This document shows positions 53,473 to 62,419 of a stretch of DNA of 64,000 nucleotides, one piece after another; the first letter of the stretch is position 1, and every line of letters starts with the position of its first letter. The DNA is from an uncultured Collinsella sp. (GTDB lineage: Bacteria > Actinomycetota > Coriobacteriia > Coriobacteriales > Coriobacteriaceae). Location of the stretch: contig UQID01000011.1 of NCBI GenBank assembly GCA_900541045.1, positions 3,240-67,239 on the forward strand, written 5' to 3'. The notes under the pieces are model-generated. The model had not been told where the DNA came from and made no database searches. It worked only from the letters and a program-made list of their open reading frames with translations. The translations under genes and the position numbers were made by a program.

Positions 53473-54894
53473 CTACTCTATCAGGTCGTTGTGGCGCTCG
53501 ATAGCATCCGCTACCGTACCGCCCTCATCTACAATAAGCGAACGGCGCTTGGGCGAGATAATGCGCTGGGCGGGGTACACGCCGCGGTGTCCGGCGGTTA
53601 GGTAGCTGATAAAGGCCACGATGACAAAGAACCCGGCAGCCGTGCCGTGGAACAGGTCGATGGCCATCATACAGGTGGTGATAGGCACGTTAAGGCCGGC
53701 GCAGAACACGCCGAGCATGCCCAGCGCTGCCAGAAAGCTGGGATCGATTCCGACGAGGCAACCTATCCAGCCGCCGAGCGCCGCACCGATGCCAAACAGG
53801 GGCGTGACCTCGCCGCCTTGGAAGCCCGCGCCCAGGGTAAGCGCTGTGACGACCAACTTGATGGCTGCGTCCGCCAGGGTGGTGTTGCCGGCAAATCCGG
53901 CGCCGGAAAGCCACGTGGAAAGGCCGGCGTAGTTCCAGGCGTCGAGGAGGGCATAGGCGGCCAAAACCACGAGTGCGCCGATGAGTGCGCGAACGAGGTA
54001 ATTGGTGATAAAGCGACCGTAGAGGCTCTTGACGGTTCGAACCGACCAGGCAAAGAGGCGTGCCGTCAGACCGAAGATAATTGCGCTGATAACAACGATG
54101 ACGACCGTTTTGGGCGTCATAGCGGGAACGCTGGCGATGACATTCGCCTCGTACTCGGTACCTAGGGCGAGTGATGTAAAGTAGCCGGTAAACGAGGCGA
54201 CCAGGCAGTAGATGCCCGCGGTGTAGTCGATCTTGCCGATAAAGCACATCTCCATGCCAAAGAAAGCCCCGGCAAGGGGCGAGCCGAATACGGCGCCAAA
54301 GGCCGACGAGATGCCGGCGAGCATGAGGTCGTGGTGGTCATGCTTTTTGAGGTGGGCGAGGCTCGAGATGTTGCTGGCGATGGTGCCGCCAATCTGCACC
54401 GCAGCTCCCTCGCGACCGGCCGATCCGCCCGTTAGGTGCGTGAGCGTGGAGCAGACGAAGGTGAGGACGGCCATGCGCATATGGATGAGGCGGGTGCCCA
54501 GAGCGGAGTCGATGACCAGGTTGTTACCGCGTTTGGCGGCGAGACCGTGGTTTTTGTACACCCATGCGGTGACAACGCCCACAACGGGAAGCAGCGCGTA
54601 AATCCACGCATGCTGCTCGCGATAGTCGGTCGCGATATTCAACGAGGCCAAAAACGCCCAAGCGGCAACGCCCATGGCGAGCGAGACGATGACGACGAGT
54701 GCGAGCAACTTGGCGCTCGCGAGTAGGTTGCGGGCGTTGCGGCGCGTGTCGGCAGCCAAGAGATGCTCAGAGCGGGTGAGCTGATGCCTGCCTGCCGCGA
54801 TGACGTCGTTCAGAGAGAAAAAACCGCCTTCGTCGAGCGGCTGGGAATGATCCTGCGCTTCGTTTGCGCTTTCGGGTTTGTCGTTATGAGCCAT
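53473..54894 (-). CDS. CLC-family anion transporter, probably fluoride type (CLC-F)
   Basis: 473 residues, about 10-12 membrane segments, no CBS domains. Instead of GSGIP and GxFxP, typical of chloride CLCs, it has RGNNLVIDSA, GGSAGREGAAVQIGG and FQGGEVTPLFGIGA, a pattern I associate with CLC-F fluoride/proton antiporters. A plain chloride channel is the alternative. The start at 54894 has AAGAGGA upstream. A TATAAT lies on the minus strand about 35 bases before it; no fluoride riboswitch was recognised. Confidence 0.8.
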   Translation of the reverse strand: MAHNDKPESANEAQDHSQPLDEGGFFSLNDVIAAGRHQLTRSEHLLAADTRRNARNLLASAKLLALVVIVSLAMGVAAWAFLASLNIATDYREQHAWIYALLPVVGVVTAWVYKNHGLAAKRGNNLVIDSALGTRLIHMRMAVLTFVCSTLTHLTGGSAGREGAAVQIGGTIASNISSLAHLKKHDHHDLMLAGISSAFGAVFGSPLAGAFFGMEMCFIGKIDYTAGIYCLVASFTGYFTSLALGTEYEANVIASVPAMTPKTVVIVVISAIIFGLTARLFAWSVRTVKSLYGRFITNYLVRALIGALVVLAAYALLDAWNYAGLSTWLSGAGFAGNTTLADAAIKLVVTALTLGAGFQGGEVTPLFGIGAALGGWIGCLVGIDPSFLAALGMLGVFCAGLNVPITTCMMAIDLFHGTAAGFFVIVAFISYLTAGHRGVYPAQRIISPKRRSLIVDEGGTVADAIERHNDLIE

Positions 54895-55104
54895 ACGTTC
54901 CTCTTTTAGGTTGCAACGCAAGCATTATAAAACGCAGTAAACGCGACGAGCCGGTGGGTTGGTTTCCATTCTGTTTCGCGGCCTGCAACTGACAGGTGTA
55001 TTTGCGGGTGCAGGCCGAGTCGCGGTCGTGCGTCGGGGGATTATACTGAGACAAGCATAAAGAATCGGCGCCCCTGTTGTGCGCCGTGGCATTAAGAGGC
55101 GCAT

Positions 55105-56367
55105 ATGGCAGAGAAACTCATTCCGCTGGAGGACGCGCAGTCGATTGTTCTGTCGCACGTTGCTCCGACCGATCTCGTCGAGATTCCCGTGTGGCAGGCC
55201 GCCGGTCTTCCCTTGGCCGAGGACGCGGTGGCCGATATCGACATCTCGCCGTTTGCCAACAGCGCCATGGACGGGTATGCCGTGCGCTCGGCGGACTTGG
55301 CGCAGGCATCTGGCGAGGCGCCGGTGACGCTCGATGTTATCGGACATGAGGCCGCGGGTCATGTGTTTGGGGACGCAATCGGCGCGGGCGAGACGGTCCG
55401 CATCATGACGGGCGCGCCGGTGCCCGAGGGTGCCGATGCCGTGGTGAAGTACGAGATCGTCGATGTGCTCGACGGTGACGGCAACGAGGGCTCGCGTGTG
55501 AGGTTTTTGGCGCCGGCCAAGGTGGGGAAGAACGTTCGCTCTGCCGCCGAGGAGGCCCATGCCGGCGAAGTCGTGATGCGTGCTGGCGAGGTTGTGACTC
55601 CGGCCGGCGCCGGCCTGCTGGCAAGCGCCGGTTACGCGAGCGTGAAGGTCCATGCCGCTCCGCGCGTGGGCATTATCTCGCTGGGCACGGAGCTGGTCGC
55701 GCCGAGTGAGCTGCCGGCGCGCGGGCAGATTCGCGACTCCAACTCCTCGGCGCTGATGGCCGAGGCGCTCGATGCCGGCGCCGAGCCCGTGTTCTACGGT
55801 ATTGCGCCCGACGATGAGCAGGCGATTGGCGAGCTGGTGCATCGCGCCACGCGAGAGTGCGATTTTGTCATTACGAGCGGCGGCGCCTCGGCGGGCGATT
55901 ACGACTACGTGACGGCGCTCGTCCGGCGCGAGGGCGTGGTGCTGTTCGATCGCATCTCGATGCGTCCGGGCAAGGCCATCACGTTTGGCTTGCTCGGGGG
56001 CAAGCCCTACCTAGGGCTTTCAGGCAATCCGGCCGCGGCGTATGTGGGCTTTGAGATGCTCGCCCGTCCGGCGATTCGCAAGATGCGCGGCTTTGCCGAG
56101 GGCGTGCGTCCCGTGCAGCAGGCGACGCTCACGCACGGCGTGAAAAAGCGCCAGGACCGACGCTTCTTCGATCGCGCCACGGTTTTGCGCGACCCCGAGA
56201 CCAGTGAGCTGTTGGTGACCGAGGCCAAGACGCAGAATTCGGCTCTGCTCGGCACGATGCAGCGGTCCAACTGCCTGCTGCGTATTGACGAAGGACCGTG
56301 CGAGCTCAAGGCGGGCGACGTCGTGGATGTCGTGCGTGTCGACCTGCCCGAGGGCACGGTGTTGTAG
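55105..56367 (+). CDS. moeA: Molybdopterin molybdenumtransferase
   Basis: Inserts molybdate into adenylylated molybdopterin. 420 residues. N-terminal SPFANSAMDGYAVRSADL, RIMTGAPVPEGADAVV, then the MPT-binding domain GIISLGTELV...RDSNSSAL, ITSGGASAGDYDY, and GLSGNPAAAYVGFE; C-terminal beta domain present. TATACT at about 55053-55058 is a possible -10. AGAGGC precedes ATG 55105. First gene of a molybdenum cluster. Confidence 0.95.
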   Translation: MAEKLIPLEDAQSIVLSHVAPTDLVEIPVWQAAGLPLAEDAVADIDISPFANSAMDGYAVRSADLAQASGEAPVTLDVIGHEAAGHVFGDAIGAGETVRIMTGAPVPEGADAVVKYEIVDVLDGDGNEGSRVRFLAPAKVGKNVRSAAEEAHAGEVVMRAGEVVTPAGAGLLASAGYASVKVHAAPRVGIISLGTELVAPSELPARGQIRDSNSSALMAEALDAGAEPVFYGIAPDDEQAIGELVHRATRECDFVITSGGASAGDYDYVTALVRREGVVLFDRISMRPGKAITFGLLGGKPYLGLSGNPAAAYVGFEMLARPAIRKMRGFAEGVRPVQQATLTHGVKKRQDRRFFDRATVLRDPETSELLVTEAKTQNSALLGTMQRSNCLLRIDEGPCELKAGDVVDVVRVDLPEGTVL

Positions 56368-56377
56368 GAGGAAGACT

Positions 56378-56857
56378 ATGGAGTTGAAGATTTCGATCGT
56401 GACGTGCTCGGATACGCGCGATCTTGCTCAGGACGAGGCTGGAGCCGCACTCGAGGAACTTATCGAGGCGCAGGGCTGGACGGTCGTCTCACATGTGGTC
56501 GTGCGCGACGACGCCAGCGAGATCGGTGATGCCATTGTGGAAGCTGCCGATGAGTGCCACGCCAACGTCGTCCTCACCTGTGGCGGCACGGGACTTTCGA
56601 TGCGCGACGTGACGCCCGAGGCGACGCGTGCCGTCTGCGACCGCGATGTGCCGGGTATTGCAGAGGCAATCCGTGCGTACTCCATGACCAAGACACGCCG
56701 CGCTATGCTCTCGCGCGCCGTGTGCATGCAGCGTGGGCATACGCTTGTCATCAACTTTCCGGGATCCACGAAAGCGGCCCGCGAAAGCTGGGAGGCCGTG
56801 AGCGATCAGCTGGAGCATGCGGCCCAAATGACGGCGGGCGGCGGACATACCAAATAA
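56378..56857 (+). CDS. mog: Molybdopterin adenylyltransferase-type protein (Mog/MoaB)
   Basis: Activates molybdopterin with AMP before molybdenum insertion. 159 residues, single MoCF domain: VTCSDTRDLAQDEAG, VLTCGGTGLSMRDVTPEAT (the GGTG-type MPT loop) and INFPGSTKAARESW. GGAGGAAG spans the end of moeA and precedes ATG 56378 by 7 bases, so coupled to moeA. Mog and MoaB cannot be separated by sequence alone. Confidence 0.9.
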   Translation: MELKISIVTCSDTRDLAQDEAGAALEELIEAQGWTVVSHVVVRDDASEIGDAIVEAADECHANVVLTCGGTGLSMRDVTPEATRAVCDRDVPGIAEAIRAYSMTKTRRAMLSRAVCMQRGHTLVINFPGSTKAARESWEAVSDQLEHAAQMTAGGGHTK

Positions 56858-56956
56858 GCGGTTTACCTGCGGCGGGGCGACCTGAACGGCTGCTCCGCCT
56901 TTGTTTTCCGCCGAAGCGACGCCGAGGTGCACGGCAACTCGAAACTATATTCTCTA

Positions 56957-57000
56957 GCGAGAATAATTTCTCATTATCATTATTCGCGCGGAAGTATAAT
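56957..57000 (+). promoter_or_regulatory. modABC promoter with inverted-repeat operator
   Basis: TATAAT at 56995-57000 is a perfect -10. The -35 region is replaced by an AT-rich inverted repeat, GCGAGAATAAT (56957-56967) and ATTATTCGCGC (56979-56989), 10 of 11 positions symmetric. This fits a regulator-controlled promoter (molybdate or metal). It does not match the E. coli ModE box well. Confidence 0.55.
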
Positions 57001-57060
57001 CTAGTAACAGAATAAAGCCTGCGGCGGGGTGCCCGGGCATAGCGTTCGAAAGGGTTGAAT

Positions 57061-57936
57061 ATGTTCGATATGGTTTCACGCCGCGGTTTTGTCTCGCTTT
57101 CTGCTGCCGCTGCCGCCGGCCTTGGCCTTGCCGGCTGCTCGGGCAACAAGACGTCCGAGCCCGCTGGTTCCGATGCCGGCTCCGTCAAGTCTTCCTCTAA
57201 GAAGAAGGCTGTCGAGCTGCAGGTCTTTGCCGCCAACTCGCTCGAGAAGGCCCTGCCCGAGGTTCAGGAGTTCTACACCGAGCAGACCGGCACCACGTTT
57301 GCCGACACGCAGTTTAAGGCGTCTGGCGACCTCGTCGAGCAGATGCGCGCCGGTGCCACGGCCGACGTGCTCATCACCGCTTCCAAGGGCACCATGGATG
57401 ACGCTGAGACCGCCGAGCTCGTCGACGCCGGCACCCGTGAGGACATGTTCGTCAACGACCTCGTGATCATTCGCGCTGAGGGCTCCGACACCAAGGTCGA
57501 GGCCATCGCCGACGTCGCGAATCTGGACGGCAAGATTGCCATCGGCGACGCCAAGACCGTTCCCGCCGGAAAGTACGCCAACCAGGCTCTGGCCTCCGTG
57601 GGCCTCTACACTGGCACCGAGGGCGACGACGGCGAGTATACTCCCGAGATCGCCGACAAGGTCGCGCTGGCCGATAAAGTGGGCACCGCAGCTGCCTATG
57701 TGTCCACAGGCGACTGCGTGGCCGGTTTTGTCTACAGCTCCGACATCTTCCGCTACGACGGCATCGAGGAGGCCTTTGTGTGCCCCGAGGATTCGCACAA
57801 GCCCATTGTGTATCCGGGCGCTGTTGCCGAGAGCTCCGAACATGCCGACGAAGCCAAGGCGTTCATCGATTTCTGCCTGACCAACAAGAAGGCTCAGAAG
57901 ATTTGGGCTAAGTACGGCTTTGAGCTTTCCGCGTAG
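57061..57936 (+). CDS. modA: Molybdate-binding lipoprotein ModA
   Basis: Substrate-binding protein of the molybdate ABC transporter. 291 residues. Twin-arginine-like SRRGFVSL (6-13) plus lipobox LAGC (Cys26), so probably exported by Tat and lipidated. Mature part begins VFAANSLEKALPEVQEFY, then ASGDLVEQMRAGATADVLITAS and FVYSSDI, the ModA pattern. ATG 57061 has AAAGGG six bases upstream. First gene of modABC. Confidence 0.92.
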   Translation: MFDMVSRRGFVSLSAAAAAGLGLAGCSGNKTSEPAGSDAGSVKSSSKKKAVELQVFAANSLEKALPEVQEFYTEQTGTTFADTQFKASGDLVEQMRAGATADVLITASKGTMDDAETAELVDAGTREDMFVNDLVIIRAEGSDTKVEAIADVANLDGKIAIGDAKTVPAGKYANQALASVGLYTGTEGDDGEYTPEIADKVALADKVGTAAAYVSTGDCVAGFVYSSDIFRYDGIEEAFVCPEDSHKPIVYPGAVAESSEHADEAKAFIDFCLTNKKAQKIWAKYGFELSA

Positions 57937-58004
57937 TGCGGCTTGGCGCGATAATTCCATCGTTTTGTGTTTCACTCCGTCCTTGTATTCGCTTGGAGCT
58001 TTTC

Positions 58005-59447
58005 GTGCTTAATAGATTCCGCATGCTTGTCGCCTGTGCTTTGACCTTCGCACTTTGCTGGGTGCCGGGATTTGCGTTTGCTGGGGACGCTGAGGACGGG
58101 GCCCAGGCTGCTGCGACCGCTCATGGGCTTTCCTATGGGATCGAGGGTTTTGAGCGGTTGGCCAAGGGGACCGCTCGTGCCATGGAGGGCCAGCCTGAGG
58201 GCTACCGGTTTCCCGTTGACGAGGACGTGGACCTTGTAGTGGCGCCTGCTGCCGATCGCGTTGTGGTGTGGATATCGCCCAAGGCGGTCGAGAAGTATGG
58301 CTTGGATCCGCAGGACAACGAGTGCGTATCGGGTCTCAAGGCCCTCGTCTGTGAGCTCGACAGCGCAAACTGCATGGGAGGTGCGCAGCTGGAGGACGTG
58401 GATCTTCCTTGGTATGTTACGGCGGAAACAACGTTTGATGCCGGCGGGTATACCTATGGCTTTGACGAGCGCGGTGCGGTTGGGGACCGCTATGTGGTGA
58501 TTGCATCAGCCTCGGGTGATGCCAAGGGCGGCGCGCGTTGGCTTGATAGCGCTCAAATGGTAGAGGCGTCGTCTGTCGTGTTGCGGGATGAGCGGGGGCC
58601 CTTGACCTCTCTGGCCTCCTTTTTGGGCGACATCGACTATCGCCCGTTTTGGGTGTCCATAAAAACGAGCGGCCTTGCCCTGCTGATCTCCTTTGCGCTG
58701 GGCCTGTTTGCCGCGTGGAAGACCATGGGTACCTCGAGTCGCATCAAGGGCCTGCTCGACTCGGTCTTTACCATCCCTATGGTGTTGCCGCCTACGGTGT
58801 GCGGCTTTCTGCTCCTCATGCTGTTTGGCCGCTCGACCGGGGTGGGCCAGTGGCTCATCGCGCACGGTATCTCGATCGTCTTTACCTGGCCCGCGGCGGT
58901 GATCTCTGCCGTGGTGGTGTCGTTTCCCCTGGTCTACCGCACGGCGCTCGGTGCCTTTGAGAGCCTCGACATGCAGATGCTCGACGCCGCGCGAACTCTG
59001 GGATGGTCCGAGCGTCGCATCTTTACCAAGCTTATGATGCCGCTTGGCTGGCCCTCGATTGCCGCCGGCACGGTGCTCGCCTTTGCCCGCGCGATGGGCG
59101 AGTTCGGCTGCACCCTGTTCTTTGCGGGCAACTACGCCGGCATTACGCAGACCATTCCGATTGCGATTTACTTTGAGTGGATGGGCGGTAACACGTCGGT
59201 GGCGCTCTTTTGGGTCATCGTCGTAATTGTGTTCAGTTTTCTGGTCATTCTGTTCATCAACATGTACACCGCGCATTCGCAAAAGTATCGCGAGCGGGGC
59301 CTTTCCCGTGCGGAACGCAAACAGGCCAAAGATCTCGCCGGACAGGGCGATTCGCTCGACCCGGCGGGCGGCGATGCCTTGCGTATCGATCGCGAGGCGC
59401 TGGCCGAGCTCATGCGCGATGATACGGTGCCGCAGGGAGGTCGATAG
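58005..59447 (+). CDS. modB: Molybdate ABC permease ModB with extra N-terminal extracytoplasmic domain
   Basis: 480 residues, about twice the usual ModB. Residues 1-26 are a signal peptide or signal anchor (LNRFRMLVACALTFALC...GFAFA); 27-208 is a soluble domain with three Cys that I do not recognise; 218-435 is the ModB permease with TIPMVLPPTVCGFLLL and the EAA loop DMQMLDAARTLGWSERRIF; then a charged cytoplasmic tail. GTG 58005 has GGAG six bases upstream. The external domain may present or sense substrate. Confidence 0.88.
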   Translation: MLNRFRMLVACALTFALCWVPGFAFAGDAEDGAQAAATAHGLSYGIEGFERLAKGTARAMEGQPEGYRFPVDEDVDLVVAPAADRVVVWISPKAVEKYGLDPQDNECVSGLKALVCELDSANCMGGAQLEDVDLPWYVTAETTFDAGGYTYGFDERGAVGDRYVVIASASGDAKGGARWLDSAQMVEASSVVLRDERGPLTSLASFLGDIDYRPFWVSIKTSGLALLISFALGLFAAWKTMGTSSRIKGLLDSVFTIPMVLPPTVCGFLLLMLFGRSTGVGQWLIAHGISIVFTWPAAVISAVVVSFPLVYRTALGAFESLDMQMLDAARTLGWSERRIFTKLMMPLGWPSIAAGTVLAFARAMGEFGCTLFFAGNYAGITQTIPIAIYFEWMGGNTSVALFWVIVVIVFSFLVILFINMYTAHSQKYRERGLSRAERKQAKDLAGQGDSLDPAGGDALRIDREALAELMRDDTVPQGGR

Positions 59448-59450
59448 GCC

Positions 59451-60521
59451 ATGTCGCTCGTTTTGGATATCAAAAAGCGCTATCCCGGGTTTATGCTCGA
59501 CATGCAGCTTGAGGCCGGCGAGGATCGTGTGGCGCTGCTCGGTGCCTCGGGTTGCGGCAAGAGCTGCACGCTGCGCTGCATTGCCGGTGTGGAGACGCCC
59601 GACGAGGGCAAGATCGTCGTCAACGGCGTGACCTTTTTTGACTCGGCGGCGGGCATCAACCTGTCGCCTCAGGAGCGCAAATGCGCTCTGCTGTTCCAAA
59701 ATTATCAGTTGTTTCCCAACATGACGGTGGCCGATAACGTATGCGCCGGTGTAAAGGATGCGGGCGACGCCACGGCGCGTAAAAAGCTTGCCGAGCGCTA
59801 CCTGGGCATTTTTGGCCTGGCCGACTTTGCCGACCGCTATCCCGCGCGCCTCTCTGGCGGCCAGCAGCAGCGTGTGGCGCTTGCCCGCATGGTAGCGGCG
59901 CATCCGGGCATCTTTATGTTCGACGAGCCCATGAGCGCGCTCGATTCCTATCTTAAGAGCGCGCTCGAACAGAACATGCTCGACCTGTTCGAAGTATGCA
60001 ACCGCACCGTGCTCTACGTGAGCCACGACATCGACGAAGCGTGCCGCTTGTGCCAACGTATCTGCGTGATGCACGACGGGCATGTTGAGGAGGTCGGCTC
60101 CATCGAGGACGTGGTCCGCCGCCCACAGACGCTGGCGGCGCTGCGCCTAACTGGCTGCAAGAACACAAGCCGTGCGCGCAAAATCGGCGACGAAGAAGTT
60201 GAGGCCCTCGACTGGGGCATGACCTTTAACGTGGGCCGCGAGGTCCCCGATAATGTGGCGTACCTGGGCGTTCGCGCAAGCTATTTCCATATTGATAATC
60301 GCGTTGAGCGGGGCCGTAACAGCTACGATTTGCATGTGGCCCGTGTGAGCGATTCGCGCTTTGAGCGGCTGGTGCTGCTGGACGTGCCGCGCGCTGATGC
60401 GCCCACGCGTCTGCAGTGGAAGGTCAACAAGGTGGGCGTGCCTGTCGACGAGCTACCGCAAGCAGGCGAGACGCTGCGCATGCACTTCGATGCCAGCAGG
60501 ATCCATTTGGTTTGTCGATAG
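59451..60521 (+). CDS. modC: Molybdate ABC transporter ATPase ModC
   Basis: Cytoplasmic ATPase of the molybdate importer. 356 residues. Walker A GASGCGKS (31-38), Q-loop LFQNYQLFPNMTV, signature LSGGQQQRVALARM, Walker B IFMFDEPMSALD, switch VSHDIDEA, then a C-terminal MOP/TOBE-like domain (about 240-356) that can bind molybdate. Starts 3 bases after modB. Confidence 0.92.
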   Translation: MSLVLDIKKRYPGFMLDMQLEAGEDRVALLGASGCGKSCTLRCIAGVETPDEGKIVVNGVTFFDSAAGINLSPQERKCALLFQNYQLFPNMTVADNVCAGVKDAGDATARKKLAERYLGIFGLADFADRYPARLSGGQQQRVALARMVAAHPGIFMFDEPMSALDSYLKSALEQNMLDLFEVCNRTVLYVSHDIDEACRLCQRICVMHDGHVEEVGSIEDVVRRPQTLAALRLTGCKNTSRARKIGDEEVEALDWGMTFNVGREVPDNVAYLGVRASYFHIDNRVERGRNSYDLHVARVSDSRFERLVLLDVPRADAPTRLQWKVNKVGVPVDELPQAGETLRMHFDASRIHLVCR

Positions 60522-60532
60522 CGCCGGGTAAT

Positions 60533-60568
60533 GCCGTCGGGGATATAAGCCTCGGCGGCTTTGTTTTT
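60533..60568 (+). terminator. Terminator after modC
   Basis: Ten-base-pair stem with two G-U (60533-60542 with 60550-60559), followed by TTTGTTTTT. Confidence 0.85.
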
Positions 60569-60655
60569 GCCGTTCGCCGAATGAGAGATGACAAACTCTT
60601 ATCAATCAAGAGAATTGTTTATTAAACGACGGCACACGATGCTGTCGTACGAATG

Positions 60656-60693
60656 TCAACGGTGTTCGCATGGTCGATGACCGTTGATATAGT
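60656..60693 (+). promoter_or_regulatory. Promoter with overlapping inverted-repeat operator
   Basis: TTCGCA (60665-60670), exactly 17 bases, TATAGT (60688-60693). A perfect 8-bp inverted repeat TCAACGGT/ACCGTTGA (60656-60663 and 60680-60687) brackets the -35 and abuts the -10, a likely repressor or activator site. Two more inverted repeats lie just upstream (ACGAC/GTCGT at 60626-60648 and CTCTT/AAGAG near 60595-60612). Confidence 0.5.
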
Positions 60694-60723
60694 TGATCTT
60701 ATCTTGTAAAGGAGGGTGCGCAC

Positions 60724-60792
60724 ATGCCGCAGACGACATACATTCGCCGCGTTGCCGCGCGCGCCCTGTATATGGCTCGGAGTCGCATATGA
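60724..60792 (+). CDS. Candidate leader peptide (22 aa)
   Basis: Short ORF with a very strong ribosome site (AAAGGAGGG, 7 bases before ATG 60724), close to the predicted transcript start. 22 residues: TTYIRRVAARALYMARSRI with five Arg. Its TGA overlaps an ATG (ATGA) that opens a second frame running to 60959, inside the next gene. A translation-sensing leader or translational coupling device for the reductase gene is likely, but unproven. Confidence 0.5.
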   Translation: MPQTTYIRRVAARALYMARSRI

Positions 60793-60876
60793 GCAGGTAT
60801 GTTCACGGCTCCGGGAGAGACGACGCACAACTAAATAATCGACCGCAAAGCAGATTCCCCAAAATTCCGGGTTTGA

Positions 60877-60906
60877 GCACGGCTGGGTTTTCGCCACCCA
60901 CCGTGC
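60877..60906 (+). promoter_or_regulatory. Stable hairpin in the leader of the reductase gene
   Basis: GCACGG-CT-GGGT / ACCC-A-CCGTGC (60877-60888 with 60896-60906), ten base pairs with a small internal bulge; no T run. It lies 45 bases before the ATG of the downstream gene in a leader of about 250 nt. Confidence 0.45.
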
Positions 60907-60951
60907 AGCAATACCGTAGCTATTCATTTTTGGTTCGAGAGGGGAACCGTC

Positions 60952-62235
60952 ATGGCTGAAGAATTCGATTTCCATCCGATGTGGGAGAGCCTCGGCATGA
61001 ATCTTGCCGACCACGACATGCTGCTGGGCGCCGTGGGCCAGATGTACGGCGATATGTTCCTGACGCAGAACAATCGCCCCAAGTCCACGTCCTACCTGGA
61101 TTTTGTCGCCACCAACATCCACAGCGGCCGTATTAAGGAGATGCTCGACAAGAAGGAGGCTGGCGAGGCCACCAAGATTGTTGGCAGCTTCTGCGTCTAC
61201 GTGCCCGAGGAGATCGTGCTCGCCTGCGACGGTATCCCTGTGGGTCTGTGCTCGGGTGCCGACTGGGCAACCGACAAAGTCGAGGAGCACTTGCCGCGCA
61301 ACACCTGTCCGCTCATCAAGAGCTTTGCCGGCTTTAAGCTGGGTGAGGTCTGCCCTTACATCGAGTCGAGCGACCTGGTGGTGGGCGAGAACACCTGCGA
61401 TGGCAAGAAGAAGGCCTACGAGTTCTTTGCCACGCAAAAGAACATGTACGTCATGGATATTCCCAACGTGCACGACGAGTCGACGCTCGTGACCTGGAAG
61501 GCCGAGGTCAAGAAGCTCGCCGCCAAGATTGAGGAGGAGTGTGGCGTCACGATTACGCCTGAGCGTCTGAAGACCGCCATCCACAGCGTCAATGAGAAGC
61601 GTCGCGCCCTGCAGCGCCTCGCTGCCACGCGCGCTGCCGACCCGGCGCCCATCAGCGGTCTCGACAGCCTGCTGACCGTTCAGGCCGCCTTTATGGATGA
61701 CACGCCGCGCCTGACCGGCGCCATCAACGAGATGGCCGCCGAGTGCGAGCAGCGCGTTGAGGCCGGCGAGGGTGTGGCGCCCAAGGGCACCAAGCGCATC
61801 CTGTACACCGGTACGCCCATGGCCGTGCCCAACTGGAAACTGTTCAACCTTATCGAGAAGGCGGGCGGCGTCGTGGTGGGCGAGGAGTCCTGCACGGGTT
61901 CGCGCTACTACAAGGACCTGGTCGACGAGTCCGGCAAGACGGTCGACGAGATGCTCGACGCCATCGCCGAGCGTTACTTTAAGATCAACTGCGCCGTCTT
62001 TACGCCCAACGACCAGCGTATGAAGGACATTGTCCAGATGGCCAAGGACCTGCATGCTGACGGCATCGTCGACGTGGCCCTGCAGTTCTGCACGCTCTAC
62101 GAGATGGAGTCGTTTGCCGTGGAGAAGGCCGCCGAGGAGGCGGGCATTCCGTTTATGCATATCACGACCGACTACGCCGGCGAGGACGCCGGTCAGCTCC
62201 AGACCCGCATCGAGGCCTTCCTCGAGACGATTTAG
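60952..62235 (+). CDS. Double-cubane-cluster-type anaerobic reductase (2-hydroxyacyl-CoA dehydratase D family)
   Basis: 427 residues. Related to the dehydratase component of 2-hydroxyglutaryl-CoA dehydratase and benzoyl-CoA reductase; stand-alone homologues carry a [Fe8S9] double-cubane cluster and reduce small molecules with very low-potential electrons. Candidate cluster Cys: C81, C92, C100, C119, C134, C149, with motifs NTCPLIKSF, GENTCDGKKK, and later EESCTGSRYY and LQFCTLYEMES. No ATP-dependent activator (HgdC/BadF type) gene is visible in the window; it may lie elsewhere. GAGGGG precedes ATG 60952. Confidence 0.85.
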   Translation: MAEEFDFHPMWESLGMNLADHDMLLGAVGQMYGDMFLTQNNRPKSTSYLDFVATNIHSGRIKEMLDKKEAGEATKIVGSFCVYVPEEIVLACDGIPVGLCSGADWATDKVEEHLPRNTCPLIKSFAGFKLGEVCPYIESSDLVVGENTCDGKKKAYEFFATQKNMYVMDIPNVHDESTLVTWKAEVKKLAAKIEEECGVTITPERLKTAIHSVNEKRRALQRLAATRAADPAPISGLDSLLTVQAAFMDDTPRLTGAINEMAAECEQRVEAGEGVAPKGTKRILYTGTPMAVPNWKLFNLIEKAGGVVVGEESCTGSRYYKDLVDESGKTVDEMLDAIAERYFKINCAVFTPNDQRMKDIVQMAKDLHADGIVDVALQFCTLYEMESFAVEKAAEEAGIPFMHITTDYAGEDAGQLQTRIEAFLETI

Positions 62236-62419
62236 CCGCACCTGCGCTAAGCTGTGCCGCCGGGTGTTCCTATCCGCGCGATAGGGATTTCTCTGTTGCC
62301 ATGCCGGCCGGTGTCCGGATGCACCGCAGGGCGCCGACCGGCTTCGTATAGCTGCCGGGGCGGGGATTTCCGCCGTCCCGGCAGATTCTGTCCGTTTGTT
62401 CAGACACGAAAGGAACTCA

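Noticed and set aside
58506..60083. 525-codon minus-strand frame opposite modB/modC
   Set aside because: Arg/His-rich shadow of two clear transporter genes.
60789..60959. 56-codon frame coupled to the 22-codon leader
   Set aside because: Starts by ATGA overlap, but the protein is low complexity and overlaps the reductase start; kept only as part of the leader finding.
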